From: Paenimyroides aestuarii
GTDB lineage: Bacteria > Bacteroidota > Bacteroidia > Flavobacteriales > Flavobacteriaceae
Direction: 5' to 3'
Length of the DNA: 64,000 bases
NCBI RefSeq assembly: GCF_024628805.1
Contig: NZ_CP102382.1
Location: 496,001 to 560,000 of the forward strand
Shown here: piece by piece, positions 17,988 to 27,695 of the stretch
Position numbering within the stretch: the stretch's first letter is position 1
Layout of the letters: every line of letters begins with the position of its first letter
The notes under the pieces: model-generated
The model's input: the letters and a program-made list of their open reading frames with translations, nothing else
Told to the model about the DNA's origin: nothing
Databases searched by the model: none
Program-made: the position numbers and the translations under genes

Positions 17988-19049
17988 CTATTTTATTAAT
18001 TGTAATTTTTTGTAATATCTTGCTACATTGATATTGTGATCCAAAGGTACATTATTTTCTATGTTTTGATACAATTTATCTGCAAGATACGGCCCTAATA
18101 GCACGCCGCGTGTACCCAAACCGTTTAAAACATGAATATTTTTGTATTGATAGTGAGCACCCACCAAAGGTCTGCGGTCTTTAACAGTGGGGCGGACTCC
18201 TGCCACATGATCTATCACTTCATACGGACAAGAAATCAACTTTTCTAATCCTTCTAAAAGTTCTGCCCTTGCTTGCTGTGTTGGAACATCGGTTTTGTCA
18301 GCCCAATCGTAAGTAGCACCAATCTTGTACATATCATCTCCCAAAGGAATGATAAATATGTTTGATTTAACGATGCTATGCAGCTTCAAATTTGGAATTC
18401 GTACATAAAGCAATTCTCCTTTTGTTCCATCTAAAGGTAAAAGATTAAAAAAAGGATTGTTATGCATGGAAAAACCTTCGGCAAAAATTAAATGTTTCGC
18501 TTCTACATTTTTATAAATAACTCCTTCAGATTTCATATATACGTCCTCATAAATAAATTCCTCTTCAAGGAATAGTTCATGCGTTTTGAGAAACCTTTGA
18601 TAGGCATTTATAAACCGACCTACATTTAAAAATCCGGTGTTATAAACTTCTCCGAACAAAAAGGGACTATCAATATGCGGAATCTCTTCTTTCTTAAGCT
18701 GCACATTCAAATGTGGAGCTGTCAAAGGATGATCACATGCTAAAAACCAATTATTTTGCTCTTCGATTGATGCAAATTTTCTGTAAATAGGTACTTTATA
18801 GTAAAAAGAATCTTGCAGTAATTTCTCCGCTTGCGGATAAAAGTTATGGGCCAAAGCGATTTGATCATCGGCCTCCCATATCGAAGTAAATCTTTTTAGA
18901 ACCAATGGATTAAACATACCACCAGCAACTTGAGAGGAAGTTCGTTTTCCATGATCTATTACCACAAACGATTTATTGTTTTGCCAACAAAAATCCGCAA
19001 AACAAACGCCAGCTAATCCAGCACCTACAATTAAATAATCAACTTTCAT
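17988..19049 (-). CDS. FAD-dependent oxidoreductase (DAO family)
   Basis: A 353-residue flavoprotein of the D-amino-acid-oxidase family. The N-terminal Rossmann motif is VDYLIVGAGLAGVCFADF, and the C-terminal FAD segment is HVLNGLGTRGVLLGPYLAD. The substrate is not recognisable. The upstream ATG at 19073 lies inside the gldN terminator hairpin, so the start at 19049 (MKVDYLIV) is preferred. The gene follows the gld operon separated only by that terminator, so it may depend on read-through or its own weak promoter. Confidence 0.85.
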   Translation of the reverse strand: MKVDYLIVGAGLAGVCFADFCWQNNKSFVVIDHGKRTSSQVAGGMFNPLVLKRFTSIWEADDQIALAHNFYPQAEKLLQDSFYYKVPIYRKFASIEEQNNWFLACDHPLTAPHLNVQLKKEEIPHIDSPFLFGEVYNTGFLNVGRFINAYQRFLKTHELFLEEEFIYEDVYMKSEGVIYKNVEAKHLIFAEGFSMHNNPFFNLLPLDGTKGELLYVRIPNLKLHSIVKSNIFIIPLGDDMYKIGATYDWADKTDVPTQQARAELLEGLEKLISCPYEVIDHVAGVRPTVKDRRPLVGAHYQYKNIHVLNGLGTRGVLLGPYLADKLYQNIENNVPLDHNINVARYYKKLQLIK

Positions 19050-19051
19050 AA

Positions 19052-19087
19052 TAATAAAAAAAACTCTTATCAAATGATAAGAGTTTT
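19052..19087 (-). terminator. Terminator after the gld operon
   Basis: A 13-bp perfect stem (19060-19072 with 19075-19087) with a 2-nt centre is followed, reading leftward, by a T run. It lies 18 nt past the gldN stop and 10 nt before the oxidoreductase start. Confidence 0.85.
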
Positions 19088-19105
19088 ATAGTTTAGATTA
19101 CAAAA

Positions 19106-19990
19106 TTAGTAATTCCATAAATCATCTTCAAATTCTCGGATCGATTCTTTGATACGCTCTGCTTCTAATAATTGCATCATGGCATTACCCTGTACATAGT
19201 CGCTAATATTTCTGTCTCCATAAATATTGTCCGCCTTATAAATTGTACTAGAGAACTTACGTGCATTGAACAGGTAGTCAAAGTTAATCTTCATTGCCGG
19301 ATTTTTCTCATTATAAGCATACGAATTGTATAACACATCGCGTGCATCCGGGAAGAAAATCCAGAATAAAGGAACAGCTTGTTCAAACTCTCTACCTTTA
19401 GTATTTATATCTGTTACAACTGGTGCCAAACCTAACAAGCGGTATTTTAACTCTCCTGCATTGCGGTCTAAATACCACATACCCATCGTACGGTATTCTT
19501 GAACGTCATTAGGCCTAATTACTGTAGTATAAATATACTGCTCATCAATTTTACCCTCTAACATTAATTGCTCTTTACCATACTCTGTTGTATCCTTACG
19601 CATAAATTTAGATTCTAAGTCTTTTATATTTAATTTAAACTTAAAATTCTCGTCTTCATACACTTCATTGATCTTTTTGTTCATTACGGCATCTTTTAAA
19701 ATGTTCCATAATGGTTTGCGATCCATGGTTTCTTCCATTGGAAAATAATACACCAAATTTTGTCTTTGGTCTAAAGGCAATACTTCCCATACTTTTTTCT
19801 GAAAAATAATATCGCGATCATTCACGTACTCATAAGGTATAGGTCCGTCAGCCTTTGCATAGATTTCTTCGATTGATTCATCACCAATCTCATTAGGCGA
19901 CTGTGCATTTAAAATATTGTTCTGTGCAAAGGTTGCACCTGAAACAAATACTGCACAAGCCGTTAAAAATAAATTCTTAATATTTTTCAT
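19106..19990 (-). CDS. gldN: Gliding motility / type IX secretion protein GldN
   Basis: A 294-residue secreted protein with a signal peptide (about 1-22, ending GATFAQ). Sequence features such as GMWYLDRNAGELKYRLLGLAPV and PLFWIFFPDARDVLYN match GldN. In the type IX secretion system GldN associates with the GldK ring on the periplasmic side of the outer membrane. It is the last gene of gldKLMN and is followed by a terminator. It begins 13 nt after gldM. Confidence 0.96.
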   Translation of the reverse strand: MKNIKNLFLTACAVFVSGATFAQNNILNAQSPNEIGDESIEEIYAKADGPIPYEYVNDRDIIFQKKVWEVLPLDQRQNLVYYFPMEETMDRKPLWNILKDAVMNKKINEVYEDENFKFKLNIKDLESKFMRKDTTEYGKEQLMLEGKIDEQYIYTTVIRPNDVQEYRTMGMWYLDRNAGELKYRLLGLAPVVTDINTKGREFEQAVPLFWIFFPDARDVLYNSYAYNEKNPAMKINFDYLFNARKFSSTIYKADNIYGDRNISDYVQGNAMMQLLEAERIKESIREFEDDLWNY

Positions 19991-20003
19991 AAATTCGAAT
20001 TTT

Positions 20004-21572
20004 TTATTGTATTGTATAAGTTGCGTCTGTTGGGTCTTTTACAATTACCTCAGGAGCTTCAACCAACTTAACTTTCATGTTTGTGATTCGTACTACATCA
20101 CCAGGACGCAAACGGTTTGCTTTTGCTTGAACTTCAGGAGGAAGTGCACCACCACCATTAACAGTTTGAGAACCAATACCAGGGAATACAATGGTGTATT
20201 GAGTTACTCTCAAAGTTACATCAAAGTCAAAATCTTCCATTTTAGCAGTAACAGTTGATATAGCAAAATTGCTTGCAGGTCCTTTAGCATTAGGTTCATT
20301 TCGGATAAATCCGCGAGGACGAGGCAATGGTTTGATTCTAAATACTTGCTTTGATGAAATTGCTTTTCCATCAGGCATAGTACCTGTTGCAGTAATTACA
20401 GCTTCTTTACCAGCAGTAGGTTTAAACATAAACTTACCGTTACCAATTTTTCTTAAAGAACCATTTGTAGCAGAAGCAGTAACTTTATCAGATGTGATTC
20501 CTTCCACAGTAATAGAGATAGGGTTGTCTAATCCAATGTAAACTACATTCATTTTATCTGCTGAAATGGTTGCAGAACTTGGACGGCTAACCACCATATA
20601 GTTAGAGTTTAAGATATCTACTACAATCGGTTCACCATCTTCCATGAACGTAAATTTACCAGTAAATTTATGCTCTCCTAAGCCAGACGCAGTAGAAGTT
20701 CCTTCTACCTGACCTGCTTTAATTCTTGATTGAGGAATAGTTGCTCCATTTACCACAACCGAAGTTGGAACAGTTGAAGTATCATAACGACCCAATACTA
20801 CTTTATACTTAATAGGCTCTCCTTGGTAATAAACTGCTTTATCAGGAATAACCATTGCTTGGTAATGCTTCATTGAAGCAGCTTGCTTTAAAGAATTTCC
20901 AAGGAATAAGTTATATGCTTCATGCTCTAATTGGCGCACATCGTTTTGCATTGATGATAAATAAGCCAAAGAAGAAACTGCTGGATAACCTTTAAAGTGA
21001 TAATCTAAATAAGGAATATCTTTTCCATCTTTATTCTTAACATCACTTGTATTAAATCTCTTCTCAATATCATCAACAAGAAATTTATACTTAACATCGT
21101 TTCCTACAATAGCTTTAAAATCAGATTTGTATTTTGCAATACGTCCCATGATTTCTTTACCTTTTGCAGATAATCCTTCACCTTCAAACCAACCATAGTC
21201 AATTGTTTGACCTTTGTCCATTTGCTCGTAAGGCAATTTATTTGTTTCCGAGTCTATTTCAAAACCTTTAGTTGCATCGCTTTTTAAAGAACCTATATAA
21301 TTATAAAATTCTGTGGAAAGCTTTTCAACTTGTTTTGCCTTTTCATAAGGATCGGTATAACGTGCAGGTTCATCTTCAGCTTTCATTGCCAAGCCTGCAA
21401 GTAATACTTTATTTGTATCCTCAGCATTTGCATTTGCTGATTCAAACTTTTCATTCATTAATCCAAAAGCGGTTAACACTTCTTTTGACATATTTAGGGC
21501 CATCATAGCGATGAACACAAGATACATCAGGTTAATCATCTTTTGTCTAGGGGTTTGTTTTCCAGATGCCAT
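20004..21572 (-). CDS. gldM: Gliding motility / type IX secretion protein GldM
   Basis: A 522-residue inner-membrane protein with one N-terminal transmembrane helix (within MINLMYLVFIAMMALNMSK) and a long periplasmic part of four domains in the family. GldM and GldL form the proton-driven motor; GldM spans the periplasm to reach GldK/GldN. Length is typical. Spacing to gldL is 29 nt and to gldN 13 nt, consistent with one operon. Confidence 0.97.
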   Translation of the reverse strand: MASGKQTPRQKMINLMYLVFIAMMALNMSKEVLTAFGLMNEKFESANANAEDTNKVLLAGLAMKAEDEPARYTDPYEKAKQVEKLSTEFYNYIGSLKSDATKGFEIDSETNKLPYEQMDKGQTIDYGWFEGEGLSAKGKEIMGRIAKYKSDFKAIVGNDVKYKFLVDDIEKRFNTSDVKNKDGKDIPYLDYHFKGYPAVSSLAYLSSMQNDVRQLEHEAYNLFLGNSLKQAASMKHYQAMVIPDKAVYYQGEPIKYKVVLGRYDTSTVPTSVVVNGATIPQSRIKAGQVEGTSTASGLGEHKFTGKFTFMEDGEPIVVDILNSNYMVVSRPSSATISADKMNVVYIGLDNPISITVEGITSDKVTASATNGSLRKIGNGKFMFKPTAGKEAVITATGTMPDGKAISSKQVFRIKPLPRPRGFIRNEPNAKGPASNFAISTVTAKMEDFDFDVTLRVTQYTIVFPGIGSQTVNGGGALPPEVQAKANRLRPGDVVRITNMKVKLVEAPEVIVKDPTDATYTIQ

Positions 21573-21601
21573 ATCTAATTAGATTTTTTTAAGAGTTAAT
21601 A

Positions 21602-22363
21602 CTAATTAGCTGTTTTTCCCATAGCAGATAACATTCCACCATAAACTGCATTTAATGTAGATAAATTAGATGTTAATGACATCATTTGCTCTTTCAATTT
21701 CAAGTTGTTTTCTGCAACCTCTCTGTTGATGTCTGCATTTTTAGTAGCGCTCTCTAATTGTACTTTATACATTGTGTTTAAAGTTTCTAATTGAGAAGCC
21801 GCCGTAGCCATTTCCTCTGCATATCTGTTTGAAGAAGCAACTGCATCAACAGTTGGAGCAATTCCTTTTGCTGCCGATTCAAAGTTTTTGATACTGTCGC
21901 GTAAACTTTCCATTAAGTTTCCATCGATTTTAGCTTCTTTCAAAATATTATCTAATTTTTCAGACAATAAACTTCTTTCCATTGTTGGTTGTGCAACCGC
22001 TGGTTGAGAAGATACTGACGCTGCTGCATATGCAGGAGCTGTTGATCTTTGAGATGATGAAGATCCACCAACTGCAGAAGTTGAAACCGTACCAGTTACT
22101 CCTACATTACCTGCAACTTGCATTGCACGAGGCTCTCCGCCTTTTAATTCAGGGTACACTCTTGCCCAATCTAAATCTTCATCAACTGGTTCAAAAGCTG
22201 AAATTGCGAAGATTAATGCTTCTACTAATAGACCTACAGTTAACATATTATTACCGTTTAAAGGTCCCAATTCCATATGTGTGATTTTAAATAATGCACC
22301 TACGATTACAACTGCTGCTCCCATACCGTAGCAGAAATTCATTACTTTTTTAGGTATAGCCAT
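21602..22363 (-). CDS. gldL: Gliding motility / type IX secretion protein GldL
   Basis: A 253-residue inner-membrane protein with two transmembrane helices (about 10-28 and 37-55: MNFCYGMGAAVVIVGALFK and MLTVGLLVEALIFAISAF) and a cytoplasmic helical tail. The first helices contain the conserved Lys and Glu expected for the proton channel in the GldLM motor. Residues 85-125 form a Ser/Ala/Val/Gln-rich low-complexity linker before the conserved C-terminal helices. Confidence 0.97.
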   Translation of the reverse strand: MAIPKKVMNFCYGMGAAVVIVGALFKITHMELGPLNGNNMLTVGLLVEALIFAISAFEPVDEDLDWARVYPELKGGEPRAMQVAGNVGVTGTVSTSAVGGSSSSQRSTAPAYAAASVSSQPAVAQPTMERSLLSEKLDNILKEAKIDGNLMESLRDSIKNFESAAKGIAPTVDAVASSNRYAEEMATAASQLETLNTMYKVQLESATKNADINREVAENNLKLKEQMMSLTSNLSTLNAVYGGMLSAMGKTAN

Positions 22364-22408
22364 CTTGTATAATATTTAATTTTAGTTAGTTAAATGTTTA
22401 AGTATAAA

Positions 22409-23830
22409 TTATTTTGCGTTTCTTCCACTTTGAGGAGTATTTGCCTCGTTTAACAATCCTGGACCTGGAGCTGAAACTACAGTTCTAAAACCGATATAAC
22501 AACGAGCTGAATCTGCATTTTCGCGATCGCGAGTTGCTACTTGTAGGAAATAACTTGGATCTCTCCATGAACCTCCACGAACCACTTTCATTGGGTTTGA
22601 AGTTGTTCTTCCTTTTGGTTTTAAACTAGATTGTAAAATGTAACTTTCTTCATCATAAGACGAATCTGTCCATTCTGCTACGTTACCCGCCATATTATAA
22701 AGGTTATAACCATTTGGCTTGTATGAACGTGCTTCTGCTGTGTATAATGCACCATCTATTGCATAATCACCTCTATCTGGTTTAAAGTTTGCTAAGAAAC
22801 AAGCTTTTTCATCAGTGGTGTAAGGACCACCCCAAGGATACATTGCGCTTTTTAGACCTCCACGAGCTGCATATTCCCATTCAGATTCACTTGGAACGCG
22901 GTATTCATATAAGTTATGATCCATGTTTCTATCTGATGTGTATGCTTTTTTGTATAATGTTCTCCAAGCTGCAAATGCTTTTGCTTGGTGATGTGTAACA
23001 CCAACTACTGGGTACTCACCATACGCTTCATGCCAAAAATATTCTTTAAACATTGGCTCGTTGTAGGAATAGTTGAAGTTTTTAACCCAAGCAGTAGTAT
23101 CAGGATATACATTTACGATCTCTGTTTTAAGGAATTTAGCCTGACGGTTTCTTACCTCGTTCGAAGAATCGTTAATGTATGCGTTTTCGTCCCACCAAGA
23201 ATATTTAAAGTTTAATTTATTCACATCGAAGGTAACCATTCCGTTTAAGTTTTGGTCTGCAGGAATGTATAACGAATCCATCACCTCTACATAGTATTCA
23301 TCTGGGTAGCGGCGAGGGTCTGTTATTAATCGTGCTTTTTTGTTTAAACGACGACCAGCATATTCATCATCATCCATTGCCATACTGTAATAGTTATCAT
23401 ACATATAACGATCGTATGCTGTTTGATTTTGATTTAATGATGGATCTTGAACCTCTTGAAATGCAAACGCTCCAATTCCACCTGCAGTAGCATCCATACC
23501 CATTTCATCTGCCATAATAGCTAAACGGGTTCTGATAATAGAATCTTTAACGTGCTCTACAAACTTACGGTATTGGTTGTTTGTAATTTCCGTTTCATCC
23601 ATGTACATTGAACCAATTGTAACAGTGCGTGCAGGGGCATCTTCAGCACCAAGTAAATCTTCGTGAGTTTTACCCATTGTAAAAGATCCACCTGGAATAA
23701 AAGCCATTCCCTGTGGCTTTTCGGTAATCCAACGTTTCCCTTGTACTCCATCTAGTAGTTCTCCTCTGTCACCAGAACCACAACTGAACAAAAGCGAGGC
23801 AACCGCAGAAAGTGTAATGAACTTCTTCAT
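22409..23830 (-). CDS. gldK: Gliding motility / type IX secretion lipoprotein GldK
   Basis: A 473-residue lipoprotein (lipobox ending SLLFSC, Cys17) with an FGE-sulfatase-like domain: MAFIPGGSFTMGKTHEDL, SEWEYAARGG, YNLYNMAGNVAEWTDSSYD and VVRGGSWRDPSYF. It anchors the periplasmic ring of the type IX secretion system to the outer membrane. It is the first gene of the gldKLMN operon, with a candidate promoter 40-70 nt upstream. Confidence 0.97.
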   Translation of the reverse strand: MKKFITLSAVASLLFSCGSGDRGELLDGVQGKRWITEKPQGMAFIPGGSFTMGKTHEDLLGAEDAPARTVTIGSMYMDETEITNNQYRKFVEHVKDSIIRTRLAIMADEMGMDATAGGIGAFAFQEVQDPSLNQNQTAYDRYMYDNYYSMAMDDDEYAGRRLNKKARLITDPRRYPDEYYVEVMDSLYIPADQNLNGMVTFDVNKLNFKYSWWDENAYINDSSNEVRNRQAKFLKTEIVNVYPDTTAWVKNFNYSYNEPMFKEYFWHEAYGEYPVVGVTHHQAKAFAAWRTLYKKAYTSDRNMDHNLYEYRVPSESEWEYAARGGLKSAMYPWGGPYTTDEKACFLANFKPDRGDYAIDGALYTAEARSYKPNGYNLYNMAGNVAEWTDSSYDEESYILQSSLKPKGRTTSNPMKVVRGGSWRDPSYFLQVATRDRENADSARCYIGFRTVVSAPGPGLLNEANTPQSGRNAK

Positions 23831-23869
23831 ATATTAATTGGGGTTTTATTTTAAAAATTATTCAAAGCG

Positions 23870-23900
23870 TAAACCTATTTAATTATTTTTAAATATACAA
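23870..23900 (-). promoter_or_regulatory. Candidate promoter of the gldKLMN operon
   Basis: On the minus strand TTG (23898-23900), a 20-nt spacer and TAGGTTTA (23870-23877) resemble the Bacteroidetes TTG-N19-TAnnTTTG promoter with one mismatch. It is 40 nt before gldK. Confidence 0.5.
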
Positions 23901-23954
23901 CGAAATCTTAAAAAAAAATTTAATTTATATTTAACAATTTAATTTTAAACATTC

Positions 23955-25091
23955 TTATCCTAGCAGTTTTTTGTTTGCCCGCCACCATCTTTCTGGCACT
24001 ATATTTTGCAAAGATTGCTTGTAATCATCATAGCTACAAGGGAATAACACTTTGCGATTGGCATCCACTAAACTGTTAATTTCGATCCACCAGCGTTCTG
24101 AAACATCGCTTTTAAAAAAAATCAATTCTTGCTCTTCTAATGGAACAATGTATTTCATGTAACTGGATTTGCTAATATAAGGATATTCATTCATTCTAAA
24201 ATTAAATCCTTCAACAAAATACCATAAAATTTGAGTAATTAGCAAACTTTTTTCTGATATATTATCAATATTAAAAACTCCAAAGCTACTTACACGGTCG
24301 CTTAATCCCGCGTAACGTGCTAATGCACAGATTTCTCGCCCATCAAAACCGTTTGGAAAAAATTCTGAAAAAAATCCTAAATCGGCCGATTTTATCGCAT
24401 GAATATCTAAACTTACAATGTCTGCATCACGCAAAACCGGTTCGGCAATTTTTATATCGGTGATCAATTCTCCTAATCGATAGGCTTCAAAATACATTTT
24501 ATCTATCAAATCGATTTCTTCTTGCGAATTAAAATAGGTTTGATACCCCAGCACACTGAAATTGTACAAATTTGCCGGTGTATCCATTATAATGTGGGTC
24601 ATGAAATTTTCCGACGGATTTTCCACATCGTTCACCACATCTATTTTATTATCAATACAAACCAAATTCACATTTTGTTCCATGGCATCATAACCGCGAT
24701 AAAGCCCATAGGTTAAATCTTGCGATCCTCCCAAAACAATGGGTACAATACGCTGTTTTAGCAAATCGGTCACCAGCATTTTAATGGCCACATAGGTATC
24801 TTGAATGGTTTCGCCGGCATGAATTGTTCCCAAATCTACCATTTTTTTTGTCCAATTACCAGGAAAAAGTTGATAGAAATTTTTTCGAAACGTATCAAAA
24901 CCCACTTGATTGGTGGTTCCTGAACTGCCTCGGTTTTCGTTTACGGTAATCAATGCCAACTGCACATTTTCAAGATCAGGAAATGCGTTTTGCTTATGAA
25001 TTGCCATTGTTTTTCCTAAGGAATGCTGCGGCAAGGTATCGATAAGTTGTTCTAATTCTTTAGAAATAGGCGTTAATATTTCGTACATCAT
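23955..25091 (-). CDS. Arginase/formimidoylglutamase-fold protein with degenerate metal site
   Basis: A 378-residue ureohydrolase-superfamily protein, often labelled formimidoylglutamase next to gldK in Flavobacteria. The three metal-binding motifs are present but altered: GGSQDLTYG replaces GG(D/N)H(S/T), DNKID replaces DAHxD, and SLDIH replaces SxDxD. Three of the six usual Mn ligands (His, His, Asp) are therefore Gln, Lys and His. I infer it is probably not a classical binuclear manganese hydrolase and may be structural or regulatory. It starts 6 nt after topA stops, so the two are one transcript. Confidence 0.85.
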   Translation of the reverse strand: MMYEILTPISKELEQLIDTLPQHSLGKTMAIHKQNAFPDLENVQLALITVNENRGSSGTTNQVGFDTFRKNFYQLFPGNWTKKMVDLGTIHAGETIQDTYVAIKMLVTDLLKQRIVPIVLGGSQDLTYGLYRGYDAMEQNVNLVCIDNKIDVVNDVENPSENFMTHIIMDTPANLYNFSVLGYQTYFNSQEEIDLIDKMYFEAYRLGELITDIKIAEPVLRDADIVSLDIHAIKSADLGFFSEFFPNGFDGREICALARYAGLSDRVSSFGVFNIDNISEKSLLITQILWYFVEGFNFRMNEYPYISKSSYMKYIVPLEEQELIFFKSDVSERWWIEINSLVDANRKVLFPCSYDDYKQSLQNIVPERWWRANKKLLG

Positions 25092-25097
25092 CTGTTG

Positions 25098-27632
25098 CTA
25101 TTTTTTTGTTGTACGTTTTGTGCTTTTTGTTGTTGTTTTCTTTGTGGATGCTTTTTTAGCTGTCGATTTTTTTGCAGCCGTCTTTTTTGCTGGAGCTTTT
25201 TGTTCGATCAGTTTTTGAATTTCTTCTAAGGTTAAAGCAGCTGCATCTACATCTTTGCTTAATTCAATTTTTACCTTTCCTTGCAAGATTACCGATCTGC
25301 CCCAACGTGCTTTTTCTACACGAATGCCTTCTTCCTTAAAATCGTGAATTACTTTATCTTTTTCTTTTTGAAGCTTATCTGCGATTAATTCTTCAATATC
25401 TGCTTGAGAAAGAGCATCAAAATTGTATTTTTTGTTTACGTTGATAAACATATTGTTCCATTTGATAAACGGTCCAAAACGTCCCACTCCTTTTTGAACA
25501 GGCAATCCTTGATAAATAGCAATAGGCGCATCGGCTTTTTGCTTTTCTTTTATCAATTCAATAGCGCGTTCCAGGCTCACATCTAGCGGTTCTTCGCCTT
25601 TGGCTAATGAAACAAACATATCTGCATAGCGCACATACGGGCCAAATCGTCCGTTGTTTACCTCAACTGTTTCGCCTTGATAGGTTCCTAAGTTTTTGGG
25701 CAACAAGAACAAAGTTAAGGCTTCTTCTAAGGTTATTGTTCCAATGTTTTGGGTAGGACTTAGACTTGCGAATTGTTTTTCTTCGTCTTCAGCATCGCCA
25801 ATTTGCGCCATAGGACCAAATTTCCCTAAACGCACCAATACGGGTTTTCCTGTTTTGGGATCTTTTCCTAAAATACGTTCGCCTGATTCGCGCTCGGCAT
25901 TTTTTTCCACATCGATCACATTGGGATGAAAATGACTGTAAAATTCATTCATCATTTTGGTCCAATCTAAATTTCCTTCGGCAATCTCATCGAAACTACC
26001 TTCCACGCGGGCTGTGAAATTATAATCTAAAATGGTTGCGAAATTCTTTACCAAGAAATCGGTAACAATATTTCCGATATCAGTAGGAATTAATTTTCCT
26101 TTATCAGCACCTACCTTCTCTATTTGTGTGCTTGTTTTGATGTTTCCGCTTTCTAAACGCAATAATTGATAGTTGCGCTCGGTACCTTCGGCAGTTCCTT
26201 TTTCCACATAATTTCTCGCAATAATGGTTGAAATGGTTGGCGCATAAGTTGACGGGCGACCAATTCCCAATTCCTCTAACTTTTTTACCAAAGCCGCTTC
26301 GGTGTAGCGCGCAGGTGGTCTTGAGAAACGTTCTGTTGCAGTGATGTAATTATTCTGCAAAGGCTCGTTTACTTTCATGGCAGGCAACAACCCTTCTTGT
26401 TCTTCGTCTTCGTCGTCGTTTCCTTCCAAATAAACCTTTAAAAAGCCTTCAAAAAGCAACACTTCACCTGTGGCAACAAAATGCTGGTTGTGCTTATCTG
26501 CAACAATAGTTACATTGGTACGCTCTAGCTGTGCATCGCTCATTTGCGAAGCAAGTGTACGCTTCCAGATGAGTTCATACAAACGAGCTTGGTCGCGGTC
26601 GACATTTACCGAATGGCGCGACATATCTGTTGGGCGAATAGCTTCGTGGGCTTCTTGTGCGCCTTTTGCCTTGGTGGAAAAATTTCGAGGTTTGCTGAAT
26701 TCTTTTCCATACACGTTTACAATTTCTGTTTCGGCAGCTTTTATAGCATCTTGTGATAAGTTTACGCTATCGGTTCTCATGTAAGTAATCAACCCGCTTT
26801 CGTACAAGCGCTGTGCCAACATCATGGTTTGCGAAACCGAATAATACAGCTTGCGCGATGCTTCTTGTTGCAATGTGGAAGTGGTGAACGGTGCTGCCGG
26901 AGATTTTTTTGCCGGTTTGGTTTCTAAATCGGAAACCTTGAATGTGGCATTTATATTTTTTTCAAGAAAAGCCTGCGCTTCGTTTTGCGTTTTAAAGTTC
27001 TTTGGCAATTTTGCTTTGAACGATTTCCCGTTTGCCGCCACAAATTCTGCAGCAATATGAAATGATGACTCAGTCTGAAAACTTTCTATTTCGCGTTCGC
27101 GCTCTACAATTAAGCGAACCGAAACCGATTGCACACGACCGGCAGATAAACCTGCGCGCACTTTTTTCCATAGAACTGGCGACAATTCATAACCCACCAA
27201 ACGGTCTAAAACGCGGCGTGCTTGTTGTGCATTTACCAAATTGTAATCAATGGTACGCGGATTTTCGATGGCTTTTTGAATGGCTGTTTTGGTAATTTCA
27301 TGAAAAACAATACGTTTTGTGTTTTGTTCTTTCAACTTTAATTCTTCTGCTAAATGCCATGCAATTGCCTCTCCTTCGCGGTCTTCATCGGATGCCAACC
27401 AAACCGTTTCGGCTTTTTTTGATAAATCTTTTAATTTTTTTACTACAGCTTTTTTATCGGCAGAAACTTCGTATTTTGGTTTAAAATTATTCTCAATATC
27501 AACACCAATCTCTTTAGAAGGCAGATCGGCAATGTGCCCAAAGCTTGATTCTACCTGATAATCTTTCCCTAAAAATTTTTCTATTGTTTTTGCCTTTGCA
27601 GGCGACTCTACAATCACTAAGTTCTTTGCCAT
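25098..27632 (-). CDS. topA: DNA topoisomerase I
   Basis: An 844-residue type IA topoisomerase relaxing negative supercoils. The N-terminal Toprim domain contains VIVESPAKAKTIEKFLG and ASDEDREGEAIAWHL; the active-site region is GLITYMRTDSVNLS. C-terminal Toprim_Crpt repeats (RLGKFGPMAQIG, NGRFGPYVRYAD, GVGRFGPFIKWNN) replace Cys4 zinc fingers, as in other Bacteroidota. It ends in a Lys/Thr/Ala-rich tail of ~35 residues, probably DNA-binding. Minus-strand TACTTTTG at 27652-27659 is a possible -7 element. Confidence 0.96.
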   Translation of the reverse strand: MAKNLVIVESPAKAKTIEKFLGKDYQVESSFGHIADLPSKEIGVDIENNFKPKYEVSADKKAVVKKLKDLSKKAETVWLASDEDREGEAIAWHLAEELKLKEQNTKRIVFHEITKTAIQKAIENPRTIDYNLVNAQQARRVLDRLVGYELSPVLWKKVRAGLSAGRVQSVSVRLIVEREREIESFQTESSFHIAAEFVAANGKSFKAKLPKNFKTQNEAQAFLEKNINATFKVSDLETKPAKKSPAAPFTTSTLQQEASRKLYYSVSQTMMLAQRLYESGLITYMRTDSVNLSQDAIKAAETEIVNVYGKEFSKPRNFSTKAKGAQEAHEAIRPTDMSRHSVNVDRDQARLYELIWKRTLASQMSDAQLERTNVTIVADKHNQHFVATGEVLLFEGFLKVYLEGNDDEDEEQEGLLPAMKVNEPLQNNYITATERFSRPPARYTEAALVKKLEELGIGRPSTYAPTISTIIARNYVEKGTAEGTERNYQLLRLESGNIKTSTQIEKVGADKGKLIPTDIGNIVTDFLVKNFATILDYNFTARVEGSFDEIAEGNLDWTKMMNEFYSHFHPNVIDVEKNAERESGERILGKDPKTGKPVLVRLGKFGPMAQIGDAEDEEKQFASLSPTQNIGTITLEEALTLFLLPKNLGTYQGETVEVNNGRFGPYVRYADMFVSLAKGEEPLDVSLERAIELIKEKQKADAPIAIYQGLPVQKGVGRFGPFIKWNNMFINVNKKYNFDALSQADIEELIADKLQKEKDKVIHDFKEEGIRVEKARWGRSVILQGKVKIELSKDVDAAALTLEEIQKLIEQKAPAKKTAAKKSTAKKASTKKTTTKSTKRTTKK

Positions 27633-27695
27633 TCTTTTTTTATTTGAAAAGCAAAAGTATGTGATTTTTTTAAAATAGCCTTTTTTGATGCCATT

